NCBI GenBank assembly: GCA_046496945.1
Contig: JAWOGL010000170.1
Coordinates: 1 to 16,130, forward strand
DNA: 16,130 nucleotides
Source: Desulfonatronovibrio sp046496945
GTDB taxonomy: Bacteria; Desulfobacterota; Desulfovibrionia; Desulfovibrionales; Desulfonatronovibrionaceae
Direction of reading: 5' to 3'
In this document: positions 1 through 6,830 of the stretch, one piece after another
How the letters are laid out: each line of letters starts with the position of its first letter
Position numbering within the stretch: position 1 is the stretch's first letter
Program-made: the position numbers and the translations under genes
The notes under the pieces: generated by a model
What the model was told of the DNA's origin: nothing
Seen by the model: only the letters and a program-made list of their open reading frames with translations
The model's database searches: none

Positions 1-42
1 TTAACTGTTCACCACATACGGCATATGTCCATTCAACCACAC

Positions 43-70
43 TGGATTCCGGCTTTCGCCGGAATGACGG
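43..70. repeat. REP-like palindromic intergenic repeat, unit 1
   Basis: An 8-bp perfect stem (46-53 pairing with 58-65) closes a 4-base loop and is followed by the tail AATGACGG. This form, a GC-rich dyad ending in TGACGG, is a common dispersed intergenic repeat in many proteobacteria. Its nature is inferred from form alone; copy number in the genome cannot be seen here. Confidence 0.65.
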
Positions 71-93
71 AAAAAGGCAACTGCCTGCTTTAA

Positions 94-130
94 CCGTCAC
101 CCCGGTCCCGGATCGAGTCCGGGATGACGG
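94..130. repeat. REP-like palindromic intergenic repeat, unit 2
   Basis: An outer stem (94-99 CCGTCA with 125-130 TGACGG) and an inner stem (107-112 with 118-123) form a nested hairpin. It shares the terminal GATGACGG/AATGACGG tail with the unit at 43-70, so the two are probably subtypes of one repeat family. A further half-unit (ATCCGGGGTCCAGG) follows at 131-144. Confidence 0.65.
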
Positions 131-290
131 ATCCGGGGTCCAGGTCTTCTTATTCGATCTTGCTGAACAGTTACCGTATGTTCTTATAAAATAAAAAAAG
201 GACTGCCTGTGCAAGCTGTCCCTGTCTGCAAATATTATCAACTGGAGCCAAAAACACAACCCGGAATTTTCATGGCCGAACAGATGGTTC

Positions 291-319
291 TTGACCGATT
301 TTGGCGTGAGGTGTATATT
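291..319 (+). promoter_or_regulatory. Putative sigma70 promoter of tatA
   Basis: TTGACC (291-296) and TATATT (314-319) are separated by exactly 17 bases, close to the sigma70 consensus. The site lies about 30 bases before the tatA start and fits a short leader. It is the best promoter match I found in the window, but it is a prediction from sequence only. Confidence 0.55.
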
Positions 320-336
320 CAGAAAATCTGCATAAC

Positions 337-344
337 AAGGGAGG
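337..344 (+). promoter_or_regulatory. Ribosome binding site of tatA
   Basis: AAGGGAGG ends 7 bases before the ATG at 352. It is a strong Shine-Dalgarno sequence that fixes the tatA start. Confidence 0.8.
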
Positions 345-351
345 CAAAAAC

Positions 352-561
352 ATGTTTGGTATAGGCATGACCGAATTAATAATCATTTTAGTCATTATCC
401 TGGTTATCTTTGGAGCCAACAAGCTGCCTGAGATCGGATCCGGAATGGGCAAGGCCATAAAAAACTTTAAAAAAGCCACTACTGAACCCGAGGAAATCGA
501 CGTGACCCCTGATGAAGAAAAAGAGAAAGACAAGCAGGGAAATGAAAAAGAAGACAAGTAA
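352..561 (+). CDS. tatA: Sec-independent protein translocase subunit TatA/E
   Basis: This 69-residue protein is a TatA/TatE-family subunit of the twin-arginine translocase, which moves folded, often cofactor-bearing proteins across the cytoplasmic membrane. It has the family layout: a short N-terminal transmembrane helix (about residues 7-21), the hinge F20-G21 followed by L25-P26-E27, an amphipathic helix (about 24-41, with KAIKNFKKA) and a highly charged, Glu/Lys-rich tail. The start is set by a strong Shine-Dalgarno, and a sigma70-like promoter lies just upstream. It is the only gene of its transcript in the window; tatB and tatC are absent, so they must lie elsewhere. A TatB identity is less likely because of the short length and the TatA-type FG-x3-LPE hinge. 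Confidence 0.93.
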   Translation: MFGIGMTELIIILVIILVIFGANKLPEIGSGMGKAIKNFKKATTEPEEIDVTPDEEKEKDKQGNEKEDK

Positions 562-566
562 ACGAT

Positions 567-591
567 AAAAACCGGGTCCATCCCGGTTTTT
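567..591. terminator. Rho-independent terminator between tatA and pgsA
   Basis: A 10-bp stem (567-576 with 582-591, GC core CCGGG/CCCGG) encloses a 5-base loop. It is followed by T residues on the plus strand and, because its first bases are A, by T residues on the minus strand too. It lies between the convergent stop codons of tatA and pgsA and probably works in both directions. Confidence 0.85.
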
Positions 592-602
592 TTTATTACT
601 TT

Positions 603-1196
603 TTATTCCTGTTCATTGATATGGACCTGCATAAAATCAAACCCCAGAATGACATATCGAATCCCGGAAAAAACAGTCAGAAATCCCACCACATAAGCCA
701 GAATAGAAACAGACATAATAAACCCGGACAGCTGGAAAGTATGAATCGTCAGGGCTGTCAGCAGAAGCACTATCTGAAAAAACGTATTAAGCTTGCTGTC
801 CAGGGTTGGATTGATCCTGTCCTTCATGTTGACTCCGAAAACATGCAGAACAAAAAGACCTCCGATAATAATTATCTCCCTGGTCATGACTACTACAATC
901 AGCCAGAAAGGGATCCAGTTCTGGATCCCCAGACAGACAAAGGTCGTAAGAAGCAGAAACTTATCAGCCAGCGGATCAATCATGGCTCCCAGCCTGGATC
1001 TCTGCCGGAGAACCCTGGCCAGAAATCCGTCCAGACCATCTGTAATTCCCGCTACTATGAACAGAATCAGTGATAATAAGTATTCCTGACCAAAAAAAGC
1101 CACCACAAACACAGGAGTAATAAAAATCCTGGCAATGGTCAGTAGATTGGGAACAGTCCAGTTGGAATCATAGCTGGTTGTTTTTGTGCCGGGCAA
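603..1196 (-). CDS. pgsA: CDP-diacylglycerol--glycerol-3-phosphate 3-phosphatidyltransferase
   Basis: PgsA makes phosphatidylglycerophosphate from CDP-diacylglycerol and glycerol 3-phosphate, the committed step to phosphatidylglycerol and cardiolipin, in the inner membrane. The complete CDP-alcohol phosphotransferase signature D-x2-DG-x2-AR-x8-G-x3-D-x3-D is present: D53, D56-G57, A60-R61, G70, D74 and D78. Several hydrophobic segments surround it (about 20-37, 40-52, 80-120, 140-185). The 197-residue length is normal for the family. The frame opens with TTG at 1196 and has no internal ATG before the conserved VPNLLTIAR segment, so a TTG start is likely, supported by AAGAGG 8 bases upstream. 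It follows the exported-protein gene by 12 bases and is the last gene of the minus-strand run, ending at a terminator. Confidence 0.93.
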   Translation of the reverse strand: MPGTKTTSYDSNWTVPNLLTIARIFITPVFVVAFFGQEYLLSLILFIVAGITDGLDGFLARVLRQRSRLGAMIDPLADKFLLLTTFVCLGIQNWIPFWLIVVVMTREIIIIGGLFVLHVFGVNMKDRINPTLDSKLNTFFQIVLLLTALTIHTFQLSGFIMSVSILAYVVGFLTVFSGIRYVILGFDFMQVHINEQE

Positions 1197-1204
1197 AAGT
1201 AATA

Positions 1205-1210
1205 CCTCTT
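1205..1210 (-). promoter_or_regulatory. Ribosome binding site supporting the TTG start of pgsA
   Basis: On the minus strand AAGAGG lies 8 bases before the TTG at 1196. It overlaps the stop codon of the upstream gene (1209-1211), which suggests coupled translation. Confidence 0.6.
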
Positions 1211-2093
1211 ACCTGTCAATGCTGAATTCGATTTCCCTGGCCGGGAAATAACTTTCCAGTCTTTTTGTTAATGGTTCCGGACTGAAACTGCGGATTTCCC
1301 ACTGGGCCTTCAGGGAATTGACATCCAGCAGAACTGAAACAATCTTTGCACTTTCAACTTCCTTGTCCCAGGAGTTAAGAATTCTGTCAAAATTCATTAT
1401 GGAATCAGTGGTAACCCACCCTGATGTTTCCAGCATTATATTCTTCAGCATACTTGATCTTATTTCCGAGCGGGAAAAAAATTGCCCCCAGAGCTTAAGC
1501 CACACCTCATCCAGATCATCGGCTGAAACAGAGAATTTTATATCTTCATGGTCAACATTTCCATCCCATTGTCCATCCGCTGATTTGTAAAGACTCAGAC
1601 TCGTGTCGGCACTGCCGTCCACAACAACTCCGGTAACAAGCTGCAGTTTCTGCAATTGATGAAAATCTTCAGGCGAAGCCCCTCTGGTCTTTAAGTCATA
1701 AGGCCATGAAGAATCTATTGTATAGTACACTCCGGCTTTCTGAAGCATATCTCTCAGGGATTCAGAATCAATATTGACTTCCATCTGCAGAGTTATTTCA
1801 TCTTCTGTCTGGTCCCAGGATACCTGGCGATAACCCTGCACCAGTCCCTGGATGCGTTCCTCTAGCATGTCCATCAGGGCTGACTTGCGTTTGCTGGATA
1901 TCCCGGCATGAATAATCTGGTCAATTTCCAGAGAAACCGCCTTCCTGAAACCTTTTTCAAGAATTTTCTCCCTGGCCCGAGCCTGGCCTGAATCTTCTTC
2001 AATTGAGCCCTGAACCATTACCTGCTGCCAGGAATACGCGGAGCCATGCAGTAGACCCAAAAACATCAGAAGGAATAGAAAAATTTTTTTCAT
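1209..2093 (-). CDS. Exported protein of unknown function, FlgT/DUF2066-like N-terminal pattern
   Basis: I do not recognise this gene firmly. The 294-residue product (ATG at 2093; a TTG three codons earlier is possible) begins with a clear signal peptide (two lysines, a leucine-rich core, probable cleavage after AYS near residue 20), so it should be periplasmic or outer-membrane facing. The first mature part (about residues 24-120) has a strand, a long Arg/Ala-rich helix, a second helix and a hydrophobic strand ending in a 'leqmeVnId' type segment. That is the alpha/beta pattern seen in FlgT N-terminal and DUF2066-type periplasmic domains, but the match is by pattern only. The remainder shows alternating strands and no catalytic motif or lipobox. 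It lies 29 bases after another exported protein and 12 bases before pgsA. No clear Shine-Dalgarno is visible. Confidence 0.75.
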   Translation of the reverse strand: MKKIFLFLLMFLGLLHGSAYSWQQVMVQGSIEEDSGQARAREKILEKGFRKAVSLEIDQIIHAGISSKRKSALMDMLEERIQGLVQGYRQVSWDQTEDEITLQMEVNIDSESLRDMLQKAGVYYTIDSSWPYDLKTRGASPEDFHQLQKLQLVTGVVVDGSADTSLSLYKSADGQWDGNVDHEDIKFSVSADDLDEVWLKLWGQFFSRSEIRSSMLKNIMLETSGWVTTDSIMNFDRILNSWDKEVESAKIVSVLLDVNSLKAQWEIRSFSPEPLTKRLESYFPAREIEFSIDR

Positions 2094-2122
2094 TTTAGTC
2101 AAAACTTGTTTAATAATTATGT

Positions 2123-2965
2123 TTATTCAAGAATAATCTTTACTGAACATTCATCCCGGGTACTTGAAACCACCTTTTTGAACTTTTCCGTGCCTTGACT
2201 GTCAAGCTGCAGAGCAGTGTTGAATTCTCCGGATGATTTTTCCGGCCTGATCCACACGGTCTGCCCCTGACTGGCGGTGGTTTTGAATTTCTGTCCCTGA
2301 TCCGGCACACTGACATAGCTGATCCTGCTTGTGCCGGCCCCTTCTCCTGACCCCAGGACTGAGGCCCTGAACAATATATTTCCGTGTTCATCCGTTATGG
2401 AAGGGAGGACTGCCGGAACTGCATCCATATCAGTCGCATCCAGGTAAATCACACAATCACCCGGCAATAAGTGATCTTCAGCCTGGATATCACTTATCTC
2501 AGGGGATATAAAAAAATTGCCGGGCATGAACATCCTGACATGTTCATCCCATAAATCAAGCATTACAAATACTTCCACAAGATATCTGTTTCCTGGAACA
2601 ACAACCTTATCCACGACCGTCGCCTGCTGGACCATAGTGGATATATCACGCGTAACATCCTGATTCATTTTCTGAAGCCGGCCCAGGGTGCCTGAAGAAT
2701 CCAGGTATATTTCCCCCAGAGAATCATACAGATTCCTCATGGCTCTGATCTTAGCCTTTCGTTCGGCTATCATGGCCTGATGGGCCGGATCTTCGCCGCC
2801 GGACTCAAAGGAAACAGCACCACCGGCAACAACCCTGCCCCGGGTCCAGTCCATAGAAGCGATTCCGGCCTGACTGATATAAACACCCTGACCGGTCCCG
2901 GGAGTACCCCCTGCCAGAGTCGCAGACCATAAAAATATCAACCCCAGCATCATTATGCTTTTCAT
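2123..2965 (-). CDS. Exported protein of unknown function, LPP20-like pattern
   Basis: The product has an N-terminal signal peptide (hydrophobic core MMLGLIFLWSATLA) without a lipobox cysteine, so it is probably soluble in the periplasm. Its first mature half contains an Ala/Arg-rich helix (MIAERKAKIRAMRNLYDSLG), a helix with DVTRDISTMVQQ, and a strand NRYLVEVFVMLDL. That arrangement resembles LPP20-type and related surface proteins whose 'A-x3-A-L-L' helix precedes a hydrophobic strand. The C-terminal half carries a 'GDCVIYLDATDM' segment and beta-rich sequence. The start is uncertain: the ATG at 2965 has AAGGA 8 bases upstream and gives a standard signal peptide, but the frame also opens at 2992 with ATGA overlapping the miaA stop, and at 2986. 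The partner gene downstream shows a similar fold pattern. Function unknown. Confidence 0.75.
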   Translation of the reverse strand: MKSIMMLGLIFLWSATLAGGTPGTGQGVYISQAGIASMDWTRGRVVAGGAVSFESGGEDPAHQAMIAERKAKIRAMRNLYDSLGEIYLDSSGTLGRLQKMNQDVTRDISTMVQQATVVDKVVVPGNRYLVEVFVMLDLWDEHVRMFMPGNFFISPEISDIQAEDHLLPGDCVIYLDATDMDAVPAVLPSITDEHGNILFRASVLGSGEGAGTSRISYVSVPDQGQKFKTTASQGQTVWIRPEKSSGEFNTALQLDSQGTEKFKKVVSSTRDECSVKIILE

Positions 2966-2988
2966 ACTTAATTTCCTTATTTCCATAT

Positions 2989-3924
2989 TCATCCTGCCAG
3001 AAAAGTGTTAATCCTGGCCAGTTCCTCCCGGGCATTATCCCTGGCTGTGACGATAATGTCAGGCTCTTTTCTGAACCAGGTCAACTGCCTTTTGGCGTAA
3101 GCTCTGGTATTTTTCAACCATGATTGTCTGGCCTGATCCAGATCTGCTTCACCTTTAATATACTCGATTACTTCCCTGCAGCCGATTCCTGAAAAAGCCG
3201 GACATAAAGGGTCATATCCGCTTTTTTCCCAGGCTCTGCGCACTTCTTCAATTGCCCCTTCCTGAATCATCCTGGTTATGCGTTGCTCCAGTCGGGGCGT
3301 GAGTTCTTCCAGTTGTTCCATTATACCCAGCTTAAGAACATTATACCGGGGGTTTTTATTCTGTTCCTGATGCCACAGGGAAAACGGCTTGCCCGTGGCT
3401 ATGTAAACACCCAGAGACCGGATTATTTTCTGCCTGTCCTTACCTGTTATTGTTCCGGCATAAACAGGATCAACAGACTTGAGTCTCTGATACAGATTCT
3501 CCACTCCGAGCCGGCGACATTCATTCTCCAGTTGCCCGGTGGTTTCCCCGGGGACGGCCGGTATGTCTGCCAGGCCATAAATCAACGACCGCAGATACAT
3601 TCCTGTACCACCCACCAGAACAGGGACGCTGCCCCGGCCGTGAACTTCTTTTATGCGCTCCCCGGCTTTTTCCACAAACCGGCCGGCGTTTAGCCTGTCT
3701 CTTAAGCCCAGGAAACCATAAAGATGATGAGGACATATCTGCTTCTCATGTTCCAGGGGCTGGGCGGTTATCACAGGAAGATCAGCATAGACCTGTCTGG
3801 AATCAAAATTAATTATTTCCAGAGGTAAATATTTACTCAGCCCCAGAGCCAGATCATTTTTACCGCTGCAGGTTGGACCAATAACACAGACAATCCTGGG
3901 CCGGGGCGATTTATTCTTATGCAT
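2989..3924 (-). CDS. miaA: tRNA dimethylallyltransferase
   Basis: MiaA transfers a dimethylallyl group to N6 of A37 in tRNAs that read codons beginning with U. Family landmarks are present: the P-loop GPTCSGKN (16-23), DSRQVY (41-46, catalytic Asp in the usual DSxQVY), the HH-x-YG segment, GSVPVLVGGTGMYLRSL, the basic helix LEQRITRMI and the C-terminal GIGCREVIEY and TRAYAKRQLTWFR motifs. The ATG at 3924 gives 311 residues, the usual length; the frame is open further to a TTG at 4005, but that extension has no family support. The P-loop ends in Asn where Thr or Ser is normal. The stop overlaps a possible start (2992) of the next gene by 4 bases. Confidence 0.93.
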   Translation of the reverse strand: MHKNKSPRPRIVCVIGPTCSGKNDLALGLSKYLPLEIINFDSRQVYADLPVITAQPLEHEKQICPHHLYGFLGLRDRLNAGRFVEKAGERIKEVHGRGSVPVLVGGTGMYLRSLIYGLADIPAVPGETTGQLENECRRLGVENLYQRLKSVDPVYAGTITGKDRQKIIRSLGVYIATGKPFSLWHQEQNKNPRYNVLKLGIMEQLEELTPRLEQRITRMIQEGAIEEVRRAWEKSGYDPLCPAFSGIGCREVIEYIKGEADLDQARQSWLKNTRAYAKRQLTWFRKEPDIIVTARDNAREELARINTFLAG

Positions 3925-4017
3925 TTCCTGAATTTGCCTTACTTGAGCCGCTGCAGGAAGTCTGCAGGCATTGGAATACCGGACCGCCTCCGGCAGCAAA
4001 AACAATACGCAGCATAA

Positions 4018-4506
4018 CTATCTGAACTTTTTATATAATTCTTTTTCCACAACTGCAGGAACAAGCCCCTTGATGTCCCCGCCCAGCCTGGCCACGTCTT
4101 TGATAATGGTAGAGCTTATATATAGCCATTTGTAGTCAGTCATAAGAAAGACAGTCTGAATATTTCTGTCCAGCCGCCGGTTCATAAGGGCCATCTGAAA
4201 TTCATACTCAAAGTCTGCTACCGCTCTCATCCCTCGCAGTATGGCACCGGCATTCTGTTTACGCACATAATCCACCAGCAAGCCTTCAAAAGGTTCTACC
4301 CGGATCCTGGGATCACCGTTAAATGATTTTCTGGTTAACCACACCCTTTCTTCCAGATTGAAAAGAGGAACTTTCGGAGTATGCAGAGCCACACCCACGA
4401 TTATCTCGTCGAATATATCCAAAGCACGCATAACCAGGCTCACGTGACCATTGGTAAAGGGATCAAATGTTCCAGGATAAACCGCTGTTTTAATATTTTT
4501 TCCCAT
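4018..4506 (-). CDS. coaD: Phosphopantetheine adenylyltransferase
   Basis: CoaD adenylylates 4'-phosphopantetheine with ATP to give dephospho-CoA, the penultimate step of coenzyme A synthesis in the cytoplasm. It belongs to the nucleotidyltransferase superfamily with a (T/H)xGH motif, here TNGH at 18-21 inside YPGTFDPFTNGH. Other signatures are RGMRAVADFEYEFQMALMNR (91-110) and the ISSTIIK loop (130-136), which matches the usual ISSS-x-K/R segment binding ATP. At 162 residues it has the standard length. A weak Shine-Dalgarno (CAGGTGA) lies about 10 bases before the ATG. It lies 61 bases after rsmD, a frequent neighbour of coaD in bacteria, and upstream of miaA. Confidence 0.96.
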   Translation of the reverse strand: MGKNIKTAVYPGTFDPFTNGHVSLVMRALDIFDEIIVGVALHTPKVPLFNLEERVWLTRKSFNGDPRIRVEPFEGLLVDYVRKQNAGAILRGMRAVADFEYEFQMALMNRRLDRNIQTVFLMTDYKWLYISSTIIKDVARLGGDIKGLVPAVVEKELYKKFR

Positions 4507-4567
4507 ATTTTCAGATCACCTGCTGTTTAAAATTTATGGTTAACTCCAATAACAGATTCTGCCGCCT

Positions 4568-5128
4568 TTATTTCCTGCTCCATATAAGTATCCTGGTTTG
4601 ACCGAATAACCTGTCCTTAACAAGCTTCAAGTCCGGATGAAATTGAGTATCAATAGCAAGAAAAGCCTCAACTTCCGCGCTTATCAATCCTTTTTCATTC
4701 AACAGATTTGAATCCATGAGCATATTAATAGCTGGAACCACCATGTCCATGCCGTATGGAGGGTCAATAAACACCAGGTCAAATGGAATTTCACCGGGCC
4801 TGCTTAAAAATGACAGGGCATCCGTCTTTTTAACCCGGGCTCTTTTGGGGGAAATACCCAGAATGGAAATGTTTTCTTTAATTATTGCACAGGCTTGAAA
4901 ACTTTTTTCAATAAATAAAGCAGAGCCTGCTCCGCGGCTGAGCGTCTCCAGGCCAAGCGAACCGCTTCCGGCAAAAACATCCAGGACAGTCATCTCCGGC
5001 CACTCAGGGACTCGTGATTCCAGCATGGAAAAAAGGGATTCCCTGACCTTGCCGGTTGCGGGCCGGTATCCAGGCCCTTTGCCGGTCTTTAGTATTCTGC
5101 CCTTATATTCACCAGAGATTAATCTCAT
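4568..5128 (-). CDS. rsmD: 16S rRNA (guanine(966)-N(2))-methyltransferase
   Basis: RsmD methylates N2 of G966 of 16S rRNA in the small subunit, using S-adenosylmethionine. The 186-residue product starts with the family's MRLISGEYKGR, followed by RPATGKVRESLFSML (22-36), the SAM-binding motif DVFAGSGSLGLETLSRGA (50-67) and the catalytic DPPYG (122-126) for amino-group methylation. The length is standard. Its ATG overlaps the TAA of the upstream metallo-beta-lactamase gene by one base (TAATG), implying translational coupling. coaD follows it, a common genomic pairing. No unusual residues were noticed. Confidence 0.95.
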   Translation of the reverse strand: MRLISGEYKGRILKTGKGPGYRPATGKVRESLFSMLESRVPEWPEMTVLDVFAGSGSLGLETLSRGAGSALFIEKSFQACAIIKENISILGISPKRARVKKTDALSFLSRPGEIPFDLVFIDPPYGMDMVVPAINMLMDSNLLNEKGLISAEVEAFLAIDTQFHPDLKLVKDRLFGQTRILIWSRK

Positions 5129-6777
5129 TATTCAGAAATCGGCCTTTTATCATCTTTATCTCTGACCTTCAGAGAATCTATAAGCCTGGATAATGCAGTC
5201 TCTGCCTCCAGAATCTCATCACGGATATCCACCTGGTCACTCCAGCTCATACCAAGCAGCTGCTCCTGACTTTTTTTGAGATCAAACACTTTCTTTTCAA
5301 GGCCTGTCAGAACATAGTCCCAATTAACTTGCCCGGCTTCTGTCTGCGGGGAATAACTGGCTTCAAAATGCCGGTCGCTTTTCAGGGAACATTCTTCAAG
5401 GTACTCTGGTATATGGACCTCATGTCCGAATCTTGCCCGAATAAGACCGGCCAGAATTTTCTGATTTTCATATTCACCATGAGTTAAAAACACTTTCATG
5501 CCATGGTTATGAAAATGAGAGAGCCAGTTTAAAAGCTGACTCTGGCCGGCATGGGCTGAAAAACCGTTTATCGTGAACACCCTGGCGTTGACAGCCAGAT
5601 CTTCACCAAGAATTCTGATTGTTTTGGCCCCGTCCACTATTTTTCTGCCTGGCGTGCCTTTAGCCTGAAAACCAACAAAAACAATGCTGGCCCCTTTCTT
5701 CCAGATATTGTGTCTGAGATGATGTTTTACCCTGCCGGCGTTGGCCATGCCACTGGCTGAAATAATCAGCGCAGGCCCTTTAAAAGTATTGATCTTCATT
5801 GATTCCTGGGGACTTTCAGTAAGTTTAAGACCGGGAATGCGCAAAGGATCATCCCCTCTTTCAAAAATCACCCTGGTCCGGGAGTCAAAATATCTGTAAT
5901 GCTTACTGAAAATCTGAGTTGCGCGAATAGCCAGGGGACTGTCCAGAAAAACAGGCATATCATTTGGAAGACGGCCTTCTTTATACAAAAGATAGAGGGA
6001 ATAAAGGATCTCCTGCGTCCTTTCCAGGGCAAAGGCCGGGATAATCACCTTCTGGCCATGGTCATAACTGAAGTTTATAGCTTCCAGCAATTCTTCCCTG
6101 CTTTGATCCTCATTCTTATGATCCCGGTCTCCGTAGGTAGATTCCATAAAAAGAAAATCAGCCACTTCCGAGTAACTTGGATCTCTCATCAAAAGCTGGT
6201 TGGGTCTCCCCAAATCTCCTGAAAAAACCAGCTTGACCCTTTGATCCTTATCTTCATCCGCCCGAATTTCTATTATTGAAGAGCCCAGAATATGTCCCGC
6301 ATCCTTGTACAAAACATGAATCCCCTCACAGGGTGAGAACTCCTCATTAAATTCTATTATTTTGACCAGTCTGAGAGTTTTATCCACGTCATCCCGGGTA
6401 TAAAGAGGCTCTACTGCAGACTGTCCGTGTCGAATTCTTTTCTTACTCTTCCACTCAGCTTCCATTTCCTGAATATAAGCGCTGTCTTTGAGCATTATTT
6501 CCAAAAGATCTGCTGTCGGGACAGTGGAATAAATCCTGCCTTTAAAGCCTTTCCGGACCAGCCTGGGTAAAAGACCGCAATGATCAATATGGGCATGGGT
6601 AATCAATACGAATTCTATTTTATCAGAAACGTATAAATCCGTATCCCAATTTCTGTAATCAATAGCTCTGTTGCCCTGGTGCAGCCCACAATCAACAGTA
6701 AAAAAATGGCCTTTGAACTCCATCAGGTAACATGAACCGGTGACTCCCCTTGCAGCGCCTAAAAACTTAACCTTCAT
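5128..6777 (-). CDS. Metallo-beta-lactamase fold RNase-like protein with beta-CASP and RMMBL domains
   Basis: This 549-residue protein belongs to the MBL-fold, beta-CASP group that includes CPSF73-like ribonucleases. Zinc ligands are visible: HAHIDH (61-66), H162 in DAGHILGSS, D188 in FSGDLGR, H409 in NGFSAHAGQ and H433 in FLTHGE. The beta-CASP insert carries MESTYGDRDH (211-220), IIPAFALERTQEIL (245-258) and the IISASGMANAGRVKHHL motif (338-354), then GTPGRKI before the C-terminal RNA-specificity region. Residues after about 480 form an extra charged helical tail that ends the protein beyond the usual core of about 460. It probably processes or degrades RNA in the cytoplasm; the specific substrate is unknown. 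The start has AAGGGGA 4 bases upstream. The gene is 1 base overlapped by rsmD. Confidence 0.92.
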   Translation of the reverse strand: MKVKFLGAARGVTGSCYLMEFKGHFFTVDCGLHQGNRAIDYRNWDTDLYVSDKIEFVLITHAHIDHCGLLPRLVRKGFKGRIYSTVPTADLLEIMLKDSAYIQEMEAEWKSKKRIRHGQSAVEPLYTRDDVDKTLRLVKIIEFNEEFSPCEGIHVLYKDAGHILGSSIIEIRADEDKDQRVKLVFSGDLGRPNQLLMRDPSYSEVADFLFMESTYGDRDHKNEDQSREELLEAINFSYDHGQKVIIPAFALERTQEILYSLYLLYKEGRLPNDMPVFLDSPLAIRATQIFSKHYRYFDSRTRVIFERGDDPLRIPGLKLTESPQESMKINTFKGPALIISASGMANAGRVKHHLRHNIWKKGASIVFVGFQAKGTPGRKIVDGAKTIRILGEDLAVNARVFTINGFSAHAGQSQLLNWLSHFHNHGMKVFLTHGEYENQKILAGLIRARFGHEVHIPEYLEECSLKSDRHFEASYSPQTEAGQVNWDYVLTGLEKKVFDLKKSQEQLLGMSWSDQVDIRDEILEAETALSRLIDSLKVRDKDDKRPISE

Positions 6778-6830
6778 GATTTCCCCTTACAGCAGGACCG
6801 TAACATGGCTGCCGGTATTTATTCCCAAAA

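Larger units (their letters stand above)
1..290. other. Gene-free left end with palindromic repeats
   Basis: No coding sequence is supportable before tatA. Positions 1-180 are filled by two dyad-symmetric repeat units (listed separately) bracketed by a 10-bp inverted repeat at 2-11 and 164-173. Positions 181-290 are A/T-rich and show no recognisable gene or RNA. A minus-strand reading frame covering part of this region is only a shadow of tatA. Confidence 0.6.

Noticed and set aside
181..240. Possible small RNA or second terminator in the A/T-rich stretch before tatA
   Set aside because: The only pairing (GGAC with GTCC) is four bases with a poor interior stem, and no T run follows.
270..581. 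A 103-codon open frame on the minus strand
   Set aside because: It is antisense to tatA, crosses the terminator and shows no domain; tatA is certain on the plus strand.
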